From contig CAVVEC010000002.1 in assembly GCA_963747105.1 (NCBI GenBank), positions 694,258 to 758,257 of the forward strand: 64,000 nucleotides of DNA. The letters are read 5' to 3'. The notes beneath the pieces are model-generated. The model worked only from the letters and a program-made list of their open reading frames with translations, was not told the DNA's origin and did no database searches. Source of the stretch: CAVVEC01 sp963747105 (GTDB taxonomy: Bacteria; Acidobacteriota; Terriglobia; Terriglobales; Acidobacteriaceae). The position numbers and the translations under genes were made by a program. Of the stretch, positions 35,717 to 44,552 are shown in pieces; the first letter of the stretch is position 1, and the number at the start of each line of letters is the position of its first letter.

Positions 35717-36423
35717 TGACCCTCCTTCGCTCTCCAACTTGGAAGCGCAGATGCCCCTCGTGCCAAATGACCGAGCGTGGCGGGCTGAACCGTGATGACA
35801 TCTTTCCCGTGCGTCTTGCCCGCGATGATGGGCTTATTAGGGATGGTTTCGTAAGCGTAGTTCACCACCTCAACCGGATGGCCGGAGCTCACCTGCGCCC
35901 AACCATAATGTGCCTTCCCCTTGATGAAAAACTTGAGCCCAAGATACCTGTCCACGTCGTACCAAGGCCCATAGCAGGTCTTGTAACTACACCCCCACAT
36001 ATTAATCGTTGCATAATTGAAAAAGAGGGAATTGGACCCAATGGTCTTACCCTTGCTAAGGGCAGCTGCCCAATGTTTGGGGTTTCTCAAAACCTCGTTC
36101 TTTTTGCCAATCACATGCACAGTAAGCCCACTGCTATGTCCCGCCTCAAAGCAAACGATTTTGAAGGTTGCGGACTTCATGTTGATGGTATAGGTGTTGC
36201 TAGACGTTCCGCAATTAATGAACGCATGAGCGTGCGTATGAACAATTTTTGCTTCGGCTGATTCGGAGAAGGAGAACAGGCTTGCTACCGCAACTCCAGC
36301 TGGCAGGACGAACTCGGTCGGTGAAATTAGGCCGAGCACACTCACTCCCGCCGCACTCGCGGCAAGAGCATACGAGTTGAGCCGCTGATGCAGTGATTCG
36401 GACAGGATCGAGGGCCGCTTCAT
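35713..36423 (-). CDS. GYAYET-family secreted protein 5 (lead gene, long N-terminus)
   Basis: 236 aa, ATG 36423 behind a GGGAGG. N-terminal module HQRLNSYALAASAAGVSVLGL is followed by an extra hydrophobic segment (FVLPAGVAVASLFSFSES) and AEAKIVHTHAH. No DLNHDG motif is present (NTYTINMKSATFKI). RYLGLKFFIKGKAHYGWAQV is intact, and NYAYETIPNKPIIAGKTHG has Asn for the first Gly. Tail ATLGHLARGASALPSWRAKE. First gene of a two-gene operon with gene 4. Confidence 0.87.
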   Translation of the reverse strand: MKRPSILSESLHQRLNSYALAASAAGVSVLGLISPTEFVLPAGVAVASLFSFSESAEAKIVHTHAHAFINCGTSSNTYTINMKSATFKIVCFEAGHSSGLTVHVIGKKNEVLRNPKHWAAALSKGKTIGSNSLFFNYATINMWGCSYKTCYGPWYDVDRYLGLKFFIKGKAHYGWAQVSSGHPVEVVNYAYETIPNKPIIAGKTHGKDVITVQPATLGHLARGASALPSWRAKEGQ

Positions 36424-36447
36424 AATTCCTCCCAAATGGCGGCTCCA

Positions 36448-36476
36448 ATTGTCCTCCCAGCCCGTGCGGCAGTCAA
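36448..36476 (-). promoter_or_regulatory. Promoter of the GYAYET 5-4 operon
   Basis: TTGACT (36471-36476), 17-nt spacer, GACAAT (36448-36453), 25 bases before the ATG. Same -10 and spacing as the other GYAYET lead promoters, with a different spacer sequence. Confidence 0.7.
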
Positions 36477-36735
36477 TCTAATCATTCAAGGGAGGGCGTA
36501 CACGCCATGACGCGGTGCATGGGATGGTCAGGAATCGCTCAAAACAGACTGGCCGGATGGCACTTCTTTCCCATTGACCAAGCTGCCTCTACACCCTAAG
36601 ATGGCAGCAGCATCAAGAACGGCCCGGACATCGCTCCGGTGCCTACCAGATGAGGGGTCGGTTTTTGCGATCCCCACATTGGTCACGTCCTAACCACGGG
36701 GCGGATGCGGCGCAAAGACGCCAAAAGGAAACCCA

Positions 36736-36939
36736 ATGGAAGCCACGCCGGACGTATTGGTACGCAACGAGGGAACTGTGTTTCTGTTTTGCCCGCTCAC
36801 AGAGCGTGCTAAAAATTGGCTCGAAGAAAATGTCGAGACCGAGCCGTGGCAATGGTTCGGAACTGTTCTTGTTGTCGAGCATCGATTCGCGTGGGGGCTT
36901 GGTCAAGGAATGCAGGATGCCGGGCTGGTGCTGGCATAG
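36736..36939 (+). CDS. Small conserved protein of unknown function
   Basis: 67 aa. The sequence EGTVFLFCPLTERAKNWLEENV, then WQWFGTVLVVEHRFAWGLGQGM resembles a small conserved protein I associate with acidobacterial genomes and their mobile elements. AGGAAACCC lies before the ATG. No membrane segment or known domain. It sits alone between the GYAYET array and a transposase remnant. Confidence 0.65.
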   Translation: MEATPDVLVRNEGTVFLFCPLTERAKNWLEENVETEPWQWFGTVLVVEHRFAWGLGQGMQDAGLVLA

Positions 36940-37143
36940 GCCTGCTGATCTTTATGTACGTTGTACGGAAATACGCAGAGACAGATAAACCGTACGGCGG
37001 TTCCGACTGGTGAAATCACGGAGGCACAATGAATGACGGCCAAAAGCGACAGGAGCGGAAGCGTCAAGTGTTCCGCGCGATTTCCGATTATCTTGAAGTC
37101 TAGGAAAAATAAAACTCTGTTGCGGAAGCAATGCGGCATCAGC

Positions 37144-37455
37144 CGCTGTTGGGTGCACAAGATGCGCAACATTCTAGAGAAGGTACGGAAGCGGGATTAT
37201 GACGATGGGAATACAGGAGCGCAGGCGATGTACCTAGCGGAAAGCCGCGTCCAAGCGGAAGCGGCCTTTCGGCGTCGGCTGGAACACGACTTGCCGGAAC
37301 TGCTGTCGTTTTTCACCTTTCCCCGCCACCTGTGGCGGAAACTGCGCACCCCCAACGTGATCGAGCGTTGTTTCGTCGAGGTGCGCCGCCGCACCCGGCC
37401 CGATGTGCTTGTCAACGTAGAAAGCGTGGACCGAATCATCTACTCCATCTTCCAG
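37144..37455 (+). pseudogene. IS256-family (mutator) transposase, C-terminal remnant with internal deletion
   Basis: Reads CWVHKMRNILEKVRKRDYDD, then AMYLAESRVQAEAAF, then RLEHDLPELLSFFTFPRHLW and RTPNVIERCFVEVRRRTRP, all typical of IS256 transposase C-termini. About 20 residues expected after EAAFRR are missing and the first half of the gene is absent. The frame runs on into unrelated sequence. Confidence 0.8.
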
Positions 37456-37823
37456 ACTACGGCTGCTGAAGCTCCCGAGGACCTATGCCAGCGGCTGCGC
37501 CGCCTGGATCAACTATCCAGACGGTCTGGAGAACTGGTGCCTGACCATGTCCCTCCGGAGCTTGCTCTGCTCGCTAGGTCATTGCCTTGGTCCGAAGGGA
37601 AATTTCAATCAGCAATTGAAGCGCACCGAAAGATCCTGGAAAGCGAGGTTGGGTTGGACAGGGTGAGGGCGCTGAAGGAACGGGGGATAATAGCTGTCGA
37701 ACCATCGGACAAATTGGCAGCACGGCTGGGAACCAAGGATCCGCCGTACATTGAGGAATATCTCGCGAAACCTACGCTCGGCCGGGCGCTCCTCAGTGCC
37801 AATCGTCTATCCGTGAGAAGGAG
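37456..37823 (+). other. Open but unrecognised segment between two gene remnants
   Basis: The frame stays open from the IS256 remnant and reads RLRRLDQLSRRSGELVPDHVP, then ILESEVGLDRVRALKERGII and LGTKDPPYIEEYLAKPTLG. I do not recognise it. It may be an internal piece of another deleted gene. From about 37806 another frame reads SIREKELPEKF, the start of the HsdR remnant. Confidence 0.4.
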
Positions 37824-38960
37824 TTGCCGGAGAAATTCGCGACACAGGAATACCAGGTGCTGCTCGTTGCCGAGAAGTATCAGACGGGTTTCGATCAACC
37901 TTTGCTGCAGACGATGTACGTGGATAAGCGACTTGCTGGTATCCAGGCCGTTCAGACTCTGTCGCGCCTGAACCGTATTCACCCGCTAAAGGAAGACACA
38001 TTTGTCCTGGACTTCGTCAATGACCGCGAGGAGATCCGCGAGGCCTTCAAGGTCTATTACGAGGGTGCGGAGATGGGCGAGGAAGTGGACCCTTCACGTT
38101 TGTACCAGATCAAAGGGGAGTTGGACGCAACCGGCATCTATCTTGCTGAGGAGGTTGCGCGTTTCTGCGGAGTGTACTTCAAGCCTAAACAGAAACAGAG
38201 CATTCTGGATCACCAGGCGATGAACGCGGCCCTTGATCCCGCCATATCACGCTTCACTGTCCGGCAGCGCGACGATGAGAGCGAGGCGGAGGAGTGGCGT
38301 GAAAAAATGCACGCGTTCCGCAATCTCTATGGCTTTCTCAGCCAGGTCATTCCTTACCAGGATTCTGATTTAGAGCGGCTGTACGTTTTCCTGAGGCATC
38401 TTGCAGCTAAGCTGCCACGTCGCAAGACTGGCACGGCTTACCAGTTCGATGATGAGGTACGGCTCGAATATTATCGCCTCCAAAAGATCAGCGAGGGCTC
38501 GATTTCACTCCGTGATGGATCGGCGCCGAGGTTGGATGGACCGACTGAGGTTGGTAGCGGCATTGCACGGCCGCAGTCAATGGCGCTCTCGCAGTTGATT
38601 GATCTGGTTAACGAACGGTTCGGAACCGACTTCAACCAGGCCGATCAGCTTTTCTTCGATCAGATCGTTGAAGCCGCCATGGCTGACGAGGGTTTACGTC
38701 AGGCCGCCGCCGTGAACCCAAGCGACAAGTTCGAACTGGTCTTCAAGCATCTGCTGGAAAGTCTTTTCATGGAACGTATGGACCAGAACGAAGAGATTTT
38801 TGTGCGCTTTATGAATGACGTTCCATTCCAAAAAGTCGTCACCGCTTGGATGGCAGCAGAGGCATATCGACGCCTGCGAGGTGGCGTACCTGAGGAGAGC
38901 CTGCCCGAGCCGACCGGCCGTTCTGCTGAGCGTCGCGGGGATGCTGGCGTAGTCGAGTGA
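37824..38960 (+). pseudogene. hsdR: Type I restriction enzyme R subunit (HsdR), C-terminal remnant
   Basis: 378 aa remaining of a protein usually about 1000 aa. It starts inside the helicase domain: VLLVAEKYQTGFDQPLL and VQTLSRLNR (motif VI) are clear, followed by the HsdR C-terminal region. The nuclease domain and helicase motifs I-V are absent. No hsdM or hsdS gene is nearby. Not expected to cut DNA. Confidence 0.85.
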
Positions 38961-39308
38961 ACCACTAACTCCTGCTCAGAAACATCTGTTTGTGGGCAGC
39001 AGAGCAGAGAATTTTGTACCCGTGCAGATTCAAGCATTTGCGGACCTACCGCTGGGGAGGTTTTTGGGCGAGCCCGGCGCGACGCTCAGTTTCCGGGAAG
39101 CAATCGACTTGGCTTCGCCCAGACATTGATTGAACTCTTCAACAGCCTGCTAGGGACCTGAACTCGATCTCAGCAATTTCCGGGATTCGCTACTCAGTCC
39201 GGATGAACCGTTTGGCTGGTTGCTGGCTCTTGACTCGTCAATGGTACTTCCGGCAGCGTGACGCGGCGAAGCAAATCCTTGAATCTTGGAGCGAGCACAG
39301 CGAATTAA
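38961..39308. other. No intact gene seen
   Basis: Short fragments with coding-like stretches (for example NFRDSLLSPDEPFGWLLALDSS at about 39165-39260, plus strand) but no start, no complete gene and no recognised family. Probably decayed coding DNA. Confidence 0.35.
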
Positions 39309-39467
39309 ATCGAGGATCCGTGCTTAGAGGAAGTCCGCACCTGTGGAGGCTGCGGTAGACAATTTCGCCCGAAACGTCCGTGGCAGAAACAATGCACCCC
39401 CCGCTGCCGGCAGCGTGCCTATGTTCGGCGACATCCCACGAAAACCTTGTTTTACTACGGGGCTTGA
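39309..39467 (+). pseudogene. Zinc-ribbon-like small protein remnant
   Basis: Open from a stop at 39306 to TGA at 39467 without an ATG or GTG start. It reads CGGCGRQFRPKRPWQKQC then RCRQRAYVRRHP, a Cys4-type zinc ribbon like those of short phage or mobile-element proteins. Probably a start-less remnant. Confidence 0.4.
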
Positions 39468-39659
39468 GCTAGCTTCCGCCCTAATCTGCGAGTTGCATCA
39501 ACGGGTGAATCAGCAGTTCAAAAACAGATGGTGGTCTTTCTAGTTGTCCTTTGCATCGCCATCGGCTGCGTTCTGTGGTGTGCCGCCAGCCACGTGCCGT
39601 AAGAGGATGATCCGTTCCTTGAGAGATTGTTTTTTGCAGCCCCGAGTGGGGAGATCACC

Positions 39660-39974
39660 ATGAAAAGGTCGTTGCTGGTGCAATCGCCCGAACAGGCCCC
39701 CGAGGACTTGGACGAGAGGGACGCATGCCTGTTGGAACAAGCGGTCGAAAAGCTTGTGCGGTATGGCCAAAAGGTTGGCGTATCCCCCGAGGAGATGATC
39801 TCGTTGCTTTGGCGCTGGCATGGACTCCGGTACCTACTGGGCCGCGCGACTACGGGAAGCGCTGGAGGAACGCCCGAGATGGAAAAGGCCTCATTACCAG
39901 AGACACTCAAGCTGCTTGCTGGTGCAATTGTTTGGCGTCGAAATCCGTTCCTTTCTTCCAAATCGCCAAGGTGA
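39660..39974 (+). CDS. Small protein of unknown function, C-terminus probably frameshifted
   Basis: 104 aa from ATG 39660. The first 50 residues (SPEQAPEDLDERDACLLEQA, then LVRYGQKVGVSPEEMISLL) look like a conserved small helical protein. After ISLL the sequence loses family character, and another frame may continue it. I would treat the N-terminal 50 residues as real and the rest as doubtful. Confidence 0.45.
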   Translation: MKRSLLVQSPEQAPEDLDERDACLLEQAVEKLVRYGQKVGVSPEEMISLLWRWHGLRYLLGRATTGSAGGTPEMEKASLPETLKLLAGAIVWRRNPFLSSKSPR

Positions 39975-40039
39975 TCGAGGCAATCTTTTGTGCCAAGGTG
40001 AGACGCGCCATCGTCGGTCGCATCCTCTTCTCCACAAGG

Positions 40040-40219
40040 GGTGAAGCCGATTTGAAAACGCTCGGGCGGGATCTGAACGTACCTACTCTCGTCATAGGCA
40101 GGGCAATTCAGCGGGGCGACAGCCATATCGTCCAGACGGAATTAGTGGATGTGGTGAACGAACCGCAACTCCGGGGCGGTCAGTTCAACCGGAAACTTGA
40201 GGATACACTCCACGGCTTG
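40040..40219 (+). pseudogene. TolB-like/FlgO segment of a TPR-kinase or cyclase protein, remnant
   Basis: One frame reads LKTLGRDLNVPTLVIGRAIQ, then RGDSHIVQTELVDVVNEPQL and GGQFNRKLEDTLHGLQ. This matches the domain between kinase and TPRs in acidobacterial signalling proteins (LGVRAVLVGRVxQRGDxLxxxxELVD type). No neighbouring kinase or TPR sequence is left. Confidence 0.6.
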
Positions 40220-40372
40220 CAACTTCAATCAAGGCAATGCGGACGAGGTTTCTGGCACGGACAGGCGCGACGAAACTGCGAAGCATTAGCTGGAAGCACA
40301 AGCGTCCGCATGAGAATTAGCAGCAAACTCCAAGTGATCCGGCTTATGGTTTCGCTCTTCTATGACAAATGC

Positions 40373-40620
40373 TCACGCGTTGCCAAGGGCCAACGAAAAA
40401 AGGGCGGCTTCTTGCGAAGCGTTGGAGCCCGTGCCCGCGTTCACCCACGGGTTGAAGATATAGATGTCGGATCCGCGGTTGCCCACGTAGTTGATCGACA
40501 CCGAGGTCTTCTGTCCGATGGACTTCTGCAGTTCCAGGTTCCACTCCACATATTTTGGATTGACGACTGGGTTGGGCAGAATCGAGTTGTATTGGGGAAC
40601 CGCGCAACCCGGAGCTGCCG
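40373..40620 (-). pseudogene. TonB-dependent receptor, internal fragment
   Basis: Reads VVNPKYVEWNLELQKSIGQK, then TSVSINYVGNRGSDIYIFNP, the barrel segment of acidobacterial carboxypeptidase-regulatory-type TonB receptors. It is fused in frame to the GYAYET 6 remnant at about 40615-40630 and stops at 40373. No plug or barrel ends are present. Confidence 0.75.
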
Positions 40621-41100
40621 CCTTTCCTTGAGTGTTGAATTTTAGTCCGAGGTGGCGGTTCTTGACATTCAGCCAACTGCCCACGTCATCCGTCCCGCCG
40701 TCTCCGGTTGTCCCAGCCCACGCCATGAGCTTGCCGGGAAATTGTTGCCTCGTCCCGATCAGCGCACCGGGCTTCAGGGCAAAAGCCCAACCACCCCCGT
40801 ATGTAGTCGTGAACCCACTGGCACCATTACTTCTACTTCGGGCAAGACGGAAAGTACGGTTCCTTCTCCACAGGAACGGCAGGGAGATTTTCGCAGAGTG
40901 AAATCCGTAATCCCATCGTGGTTGAGGTCGAGCTTGAAGGTGCTGTTTTTTCCGATGACGTGGTGCGTCTTGGTATAGACGATCTTGGCTTGTGCAGCTT
41001 GCGTAAGCGCCAACACGCTCACTCCCGCTGCACTCGCCGCCAGCGCATACGCGTTGAGCCGCTGATGCAGTGATTCGGAAGGGTTCGAGGGCCGCTTCAT
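40616..41100 (-). pseudogene. GYAYET-family protein 6, frameshifted and truncated
   Basis: From ATG 41100 it has the signal module, KIVYTKTHHVIGKNSTF, LDLNHDGITDFTLRKS, then a frameshift near 40850. The second frame continues GWAFALKPGALIGTRQQF and SWLNVKNRHLGLKFNTQGK, where homology stops and a TonB-receptor fragment follows. GYAYET and the tail are missing. Last gene of the 46.5-40.6 kb operon, 9 nt after gene 7. Confidence 0.8.
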
Positions 41101-41109
41101 GGTTCGCTC

Positions 41110-41823
41110 CTATTGCTCTTTCTGCCGCCAAGCCGGAATCGCCGACGCTCCTCGCGCCAGATGACCGAGACTAGCAGGCTCCACGGTGATGTCATCCTTC
41201 CCGTGGGTCTTGCCTGCGATGATCGCCTTGTTTGCAACGGTCTCGTAGGCGTAGCCGGTTAAGATCGCGGTAGCTGCCGGCTGGCCCGTCACCTCGACAT
41301 TGAGACGGGCCCAACCGAAGTGTGTTTTACCCTTGATGAGAAATTTCAGCCCAAGGTAACGGTCCTTGACGCCTTTGCCGCTATTCGCCCACGGCCCAAG
41401 AAACTTCGTCGAGCGGTTCGTGTAGTTAATGATGTAAGCCATCGAGATGCCAGACGCACTGAATCGCCCCTTCGGTCCAATTTTGATACCTTGTCGCAGC
41501 GCAGATTCGTACCGGTGTTGTCCCCAGACATTGCTTTTTGTCGAGCCTTTGCATCGCAACTCGACAAAATGGTAGCTTCGGCCAGACAAGTAGGTTGCAT
41601 ACAACGAAAAATCGGCGACCCCGTCATGGTTCAGGTCGAGCTCATAGCTGCGCATTCCCAAGGTGCTGATGACGACATGCGCTCGGGTATAAACAATCTT
41701 GGCTTCAGCCGGTTGCGCCAAAGCCAGCAGGCTCACTCCCGCCGCACTCGCCGCGAGAGCATATGCGTTGAGCCGTTGATGCAGTGATTCAGAAAGCTTG
41801 CAAGGTGTCCGAATTTGTTTCAT
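41110..41823 (-). CDS. GYAYET-family secreted protein 7
   Basis: 237 aa. Signal module HQRLNAYALAASAAGVSLLALAQPAEAKIVYT, YELDLNHDGVADFSLY, DRYLGLKFLIKGKTHFGWARL, GYAYETVANKAIIAGKTHG and tail SLGHLARGASAIPAWRQKE. Its start region shares an almost identical stretch of about 50 bp or more with gene 10 (see repeat at 41821). A typical full-length member. Confidence 0.9.
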   Translation of the reverse strand: MKQIRTPCKLSESLHQRLNAYALAASAAGVSLLALAQPAEAKIVYTRAHVVISTLGMRSYELDLNHDGVADFSLYATYLSGRSYHFVELRCKGSTKSNVWGQHRYESALRQGIKIGPKGRFSASGISMAYIINYTNRSTKFLGPWANSGKGVKDRYLGLKFLIKGKTHFGWARLNVEVTGQPAATAILTGYAYETVANKAIIAGKTHGKDDITVEPASLGHLARGASAIPAWRQKEQ

Positions 41824-41870
41824 AACCTGATCCTCCGCCGACTGTCACGACGAACGTCACTTGCGTGCAT
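41821..41870. repeat. 50-bp direct repeat, copy 1 (second copy 45266-45315)
   Basis: Starts CATAACCTGATCCTCCGCCG and is identical over 50 bases to 45266-45315, with near-identity continuing for about 25 bases to the left and 15 to the right. It spans the start codon of gene 7 (or 10) and the 3' end of the next upstream gene (8, or truncated 11). Confidence 0.9.
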
Positions 41871-42576
41871 TTATCTTCCGCGTTTTCCCGAGCGCACCTT
41901 GCGCCAGATGACCAAGGCTGGCGGGCTCAACGGTGATGACATCCTTGCCGTGAGTCTGGCCTGCGATAATCGGCTTGTTGGGGATCGTCTCGTAGGCGTA
42001 GCCAGTCAAAGTAACGGCAAACTGAAGCGGACGACTGATTCCGACATTAAGCCGAGCCCAGCCGTAGTGGGTCTTGCCCTTGATCATGAACCTGAGTCCC
42101 AGATATCGGTTCTTAACGTGAGTCCATTGACCGTAAAAACGCGTTTCGCCACCGGTGAGACGAGAGGCAAATCCCGAAGCCAATTCTCCGAATTCCGGAT
42201 GAAAATTCAGATGTGGCCCAATGCGTCGGCCTGCGGTTAGGGCTGAATCCCACGTTCCGTGGTCTCCAGAATAGTAGCCCATTGCGCTATTCCTACGAGT
42301 CGCTGTCTGGGACAAAGCAATGCAGTATTGACTCAACCCATCGCACCACTGCACGGCATAGTTGGTTAGAGTGAAATCGGTTACTCCCCTCCCGACGAGG
42401 TCGAGGTGATACTTATGGCCCGGCTCGATCACGTGGTGCACGCGTGTGTAGACGATCTTGGCCGTTGCAGGTTGGGTCAGGGCGAGCATCCCCACTCCCG
42501 CCGCACTCGCCGCGAGCGCATACGAGTTGAGCCGTTGTTCCAGCGACGAACGTAGATCCTTGCCTTGGCGTTTCAT
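41857..42576 (-). CDS. GYAYET-family secreted protein 8
   Basis: 239 aa, ATG 42576 overlapping the gene 9 stop by 4 nt. Signal module EQRLNSYALAASAAGVGMLALTQPATAKIVYT. YHLDLVGRGVTDFTL in place of the DLNHDG motif. NRYLGLRFMIKGKTHYGWARL and GYAYETIPNKPIIAGQTHG are intact. The tail is short and different (SLGHLAQGALGKTRKINARK). Confidence 0.88.
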   Translation of the reverse strand: MKRQGKDLRSSLEQRLNSYALAASAAGVGMLALTQPATAKIVYTRVHHVIEPGHKYHLDLVGRGVTDFTLTNYAVQWCDGLSQYCIALSQTATRRNSAMGYYSGDHGTWDSALTAGRRIGPHLNFHPEFGELASGFASRLTGGETRFYGQWTHVKNRYLGLRFMIKGKTHYGWARLNVGISRPLQFAVTLTGYAYETIPNKPIIAGQTHGKDVITVEPASLGHLAQGALGKTRKINARK

Positions 42577-43304
42577 TTGTTGGCTCCTGCTGTGCGCCAC
42601 GTGGAAAGCGCGGACGCCCCTCGCGCTAAATGACCGAGGCTGGCGGGTTCGAGGGTGATGACATCCTTCCCGTGGGTCTTTCCAGCGATGATGGGCTTGT
42701 TGGGGATGGTCTCGTAGGCGTAGCCGGTCAGATAGGCCCAAACCTCTCCGGGGTAATAACGACAGTAGACCTTCAACCGTGCCCAGCCGTAATGGGTTTG
42801 ACCCTTGATGTCGAATTTCAGACCGAGAAAGCGACTGACTCCATCGGGCCACGGTCCATAGCAGACGGAGTTGTTTGTCTGGGGAACGGCTCCCCCTTGG
42901 TTGCCTCCCCGTGCCATGTACTTCGTGCCAGCAGAGAACGGTCCCGGCGGTCCGACCTTGGCTCCGGAAACTAAGGCAGAAGCAGAATTGACATTGCCGC
43001 TGGTCGGAGGTCCAAGGATCTGGTTCTTGTGTCGCGCAGGAACACCCCACAGTATCCCGGTGGTACTGTACGTCGCCTTGTACAGTTTGTCCCTGAAACT
43101 GAAGTCCCTCACTCCGTCATGATTGAGGTCAATAGGAACCGTAGTGCGGGGGCCTATGAACTTGTGAGCATGCGTGTAGATGATCTTCCCCTCGGCTGGC
43201 TGCGTCAATGCAAGCAAGCTCACTCCCGCTGCGCTGGCAGCCAGGGCGTACGAGCTGAGGCCGTGTTCCAACGACGAAGATAAACTCTTGCCCCCGCGCT
43301 TCAC
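42573..43304 (-). CDS. GYAYET-family secreted protein 9
   Basis: 243 aa, ATG 43304 behind GGAGG. Signal module EHGLSSYALAASAAGVSLLALTQPAEGKIIYT. VPIDLNHDGVRDFSF, SRFLGLKFDIKGQTHYGWARL, GYAYETIPNKPIIAGKTHG and tail SLGHLARGASALSTWRTAGA. It starts 33 nt after the GloVer gene in the same operon. Confidence 0.9.
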   Translation of the reverse strand: MKRGGKSLSSSLEHGLSSYALAASAAGVSLLALTQPAEGKIIYTHAHKFIGPRTTVPIDLNHDGVRDFSFRDKLYKATYSTTGILWGVPARHKNQILGPPTSGNVNSASALVSGAKVGPPGPFSAGTKYMARGGNQGGAVPQTNNSVCYGPWPDGVSRFLGLKFDIKGQTHYGWARLKVYCRYYPGEVWAYLTGYAYETIPNKPIIAGKTHGKDVITLEPASLGHLARGASALSTWRTAGANK

Positions 43305-43337
43305 CGGTTGCCTCCTACTTTGCGCACTAACCCGGAT

Positions 43338-44552
43338 TCAAGGAGTGAGTCTGAACACAGTTCCCAAACCATCAGCCCCGCCCTTGTAGGTAGTTCCGTA
43401 GAAATTACCCTTCTCGTCCGGGTTTAAGCGGGCGTCCGGATACCCCCCGTCTGCTCCACCCGTGAAGGTGTGAAGAACGGTAAACGTACCGTGCTTGTCC
43501 AGTTTGAACACGGTTCCGTACCCGTAAGCGCCGGCTTCATTAGCGGTGCCGTAGAGCGTCCCTGTATCGTCTCGGACCAAGGCGCCCCAAGGATGTGCTC
43601 CCTCTGCCCCTCCGTTGAAGCTGTGCAGTACGGTCTCCTTGCCGCTCGTATCCAGCATGAAGACCGTTCCACAGCCGATGTCGAAGCCGCACGCGCCGGC
43701 ATTCCCGCCTCCGTTAGTGGTGCCGTAAATGTTGCCCGCGGCATCCCGAATCAAGCCCGAGGTGGGAAATGCCCCATCCGGATAGGGACCAAAGCTATAG
43801 AGCACGGTCTCCTTGCCCGTCTGTTCCACCTTGAACACCGTTCCGTAACCGCCCTCGTAGCCAAAGGCGCCACCATAGGCTGTGGCGCCATAGAGGTTGT
43901 CCGATGCATCCCGGGTCAGCCCCTTGTATGGATACGCTCCGTCCGGTCCGAACTCTCCACCTGCAAAGCTGTAAAGCACGCTCTCCACGCCGCTCTTATC
44001 CACCTTGAACACGGTTCCGTATCCAGAAGAGCCGCCTACCCAGGTTATGCCATAGAGATTGCCCGCAGCATCTAGATTCAATCCTCCCCAACTGGGCTGT
44101 TTCCCATCCGCTCCGCCGGTGAAACTGTACAACACGGTCTCTTTGCCGGTCTTGTCCAGTTTGAACACCGTTCCGTAACCGTACGCACCCCCTTGGTACG
44201 TCGTCCCATAAAGATTGCCAGCCTTGTCGCGGGCTAACCAGCCGTCTCTCGGGAATTCGCCGTCGCCACCATTCTCGCCGAAGCTATGCAGTATCCGCTC
44301 CTTACCGTTTTTGTTGAGCTCGAACACCGTCCCGTAGCCGTGAGTCCCACCGCGGTACGTTGTGCCATAGTGAGTGCCAGCGGAGTCACGGATCAAACCT
44401 CCGAAAGGGTGCGCCCCGTCCGTTCCGCCCTGGAATGAGTAGACAACCCTGTAGGTCTGCGCTTGCGCCGAGTCGGTGGTGACGGCTGCCTGTCCAAGCA
44501 TGACCGCCAACACTAGGAACGAGGAGGACAGATTATATACTTGCCGTTTCAT
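43338..44552 (-). CDS. Secreted GloVer-repeat protein
   Basis: 404 aa, ATG 44552 overlapping the stop of GYAYET 10 by 4 nt, so translation is probably coupled. Signal peptide ending DSAQAQT. About eight GloVer repeats (GNLYGTTYQGGAYGYGTVFKLDKTGKETVLYSFTGG type). One late repeat has a Cys trio (GACGFDIGCG). The gene lies inside a GYAYET operon. Confidence 0.9.
   Translation of the reverse strand: MKRQVYNLSSSFLVLAVMLGQAAVTTDSAQAQTYRVVYSFQGGTDGAHPFGGLIRDSAGTHYGTTYRGGTHGYGTVFELNKNGKERILHSFGENGGDGEFPRDGWLARDKAGNLYGTTYQGGAYGYGTVFKLDKTGKETVLYSFTGGADGKQPSWGGLNLDAAGNLYGITWVGGSSGYGTVFKVDKSGVESVLYSFAGGEFGPDGAYPYKGLTRDASDNLYGATAYGGAFGYEGGYGTVFKVEQTGKETVLYSFGPYPDGAFPTSGLIRDAAGNIYGTTNGGGNAGACGFDIGCGTVFMLDTSGKETVLHSFNGGAEGAHPWGALVRDDTGTLYGTANEAGAYGYGTVFKLDKHGTFTVLHTFTGGADGGYPDARLNPDEKGNFYGTTYKGGADGLGTVFRLTP

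Noticed and set aside
39518..40126. 202-codon minus-strand frame
   Set aside because: Low-complexity translation with no family features; the plus strand carries a recognisable small-protein start and a TolB-like fragment.
39725..40645. 306-codon plus-strand frame
   Set aside because: Only about 60 codons (40040-40219) look like protein; the rest is read across unrelated remnants and antisense of GYAYET 6, so I kept only the fragment.
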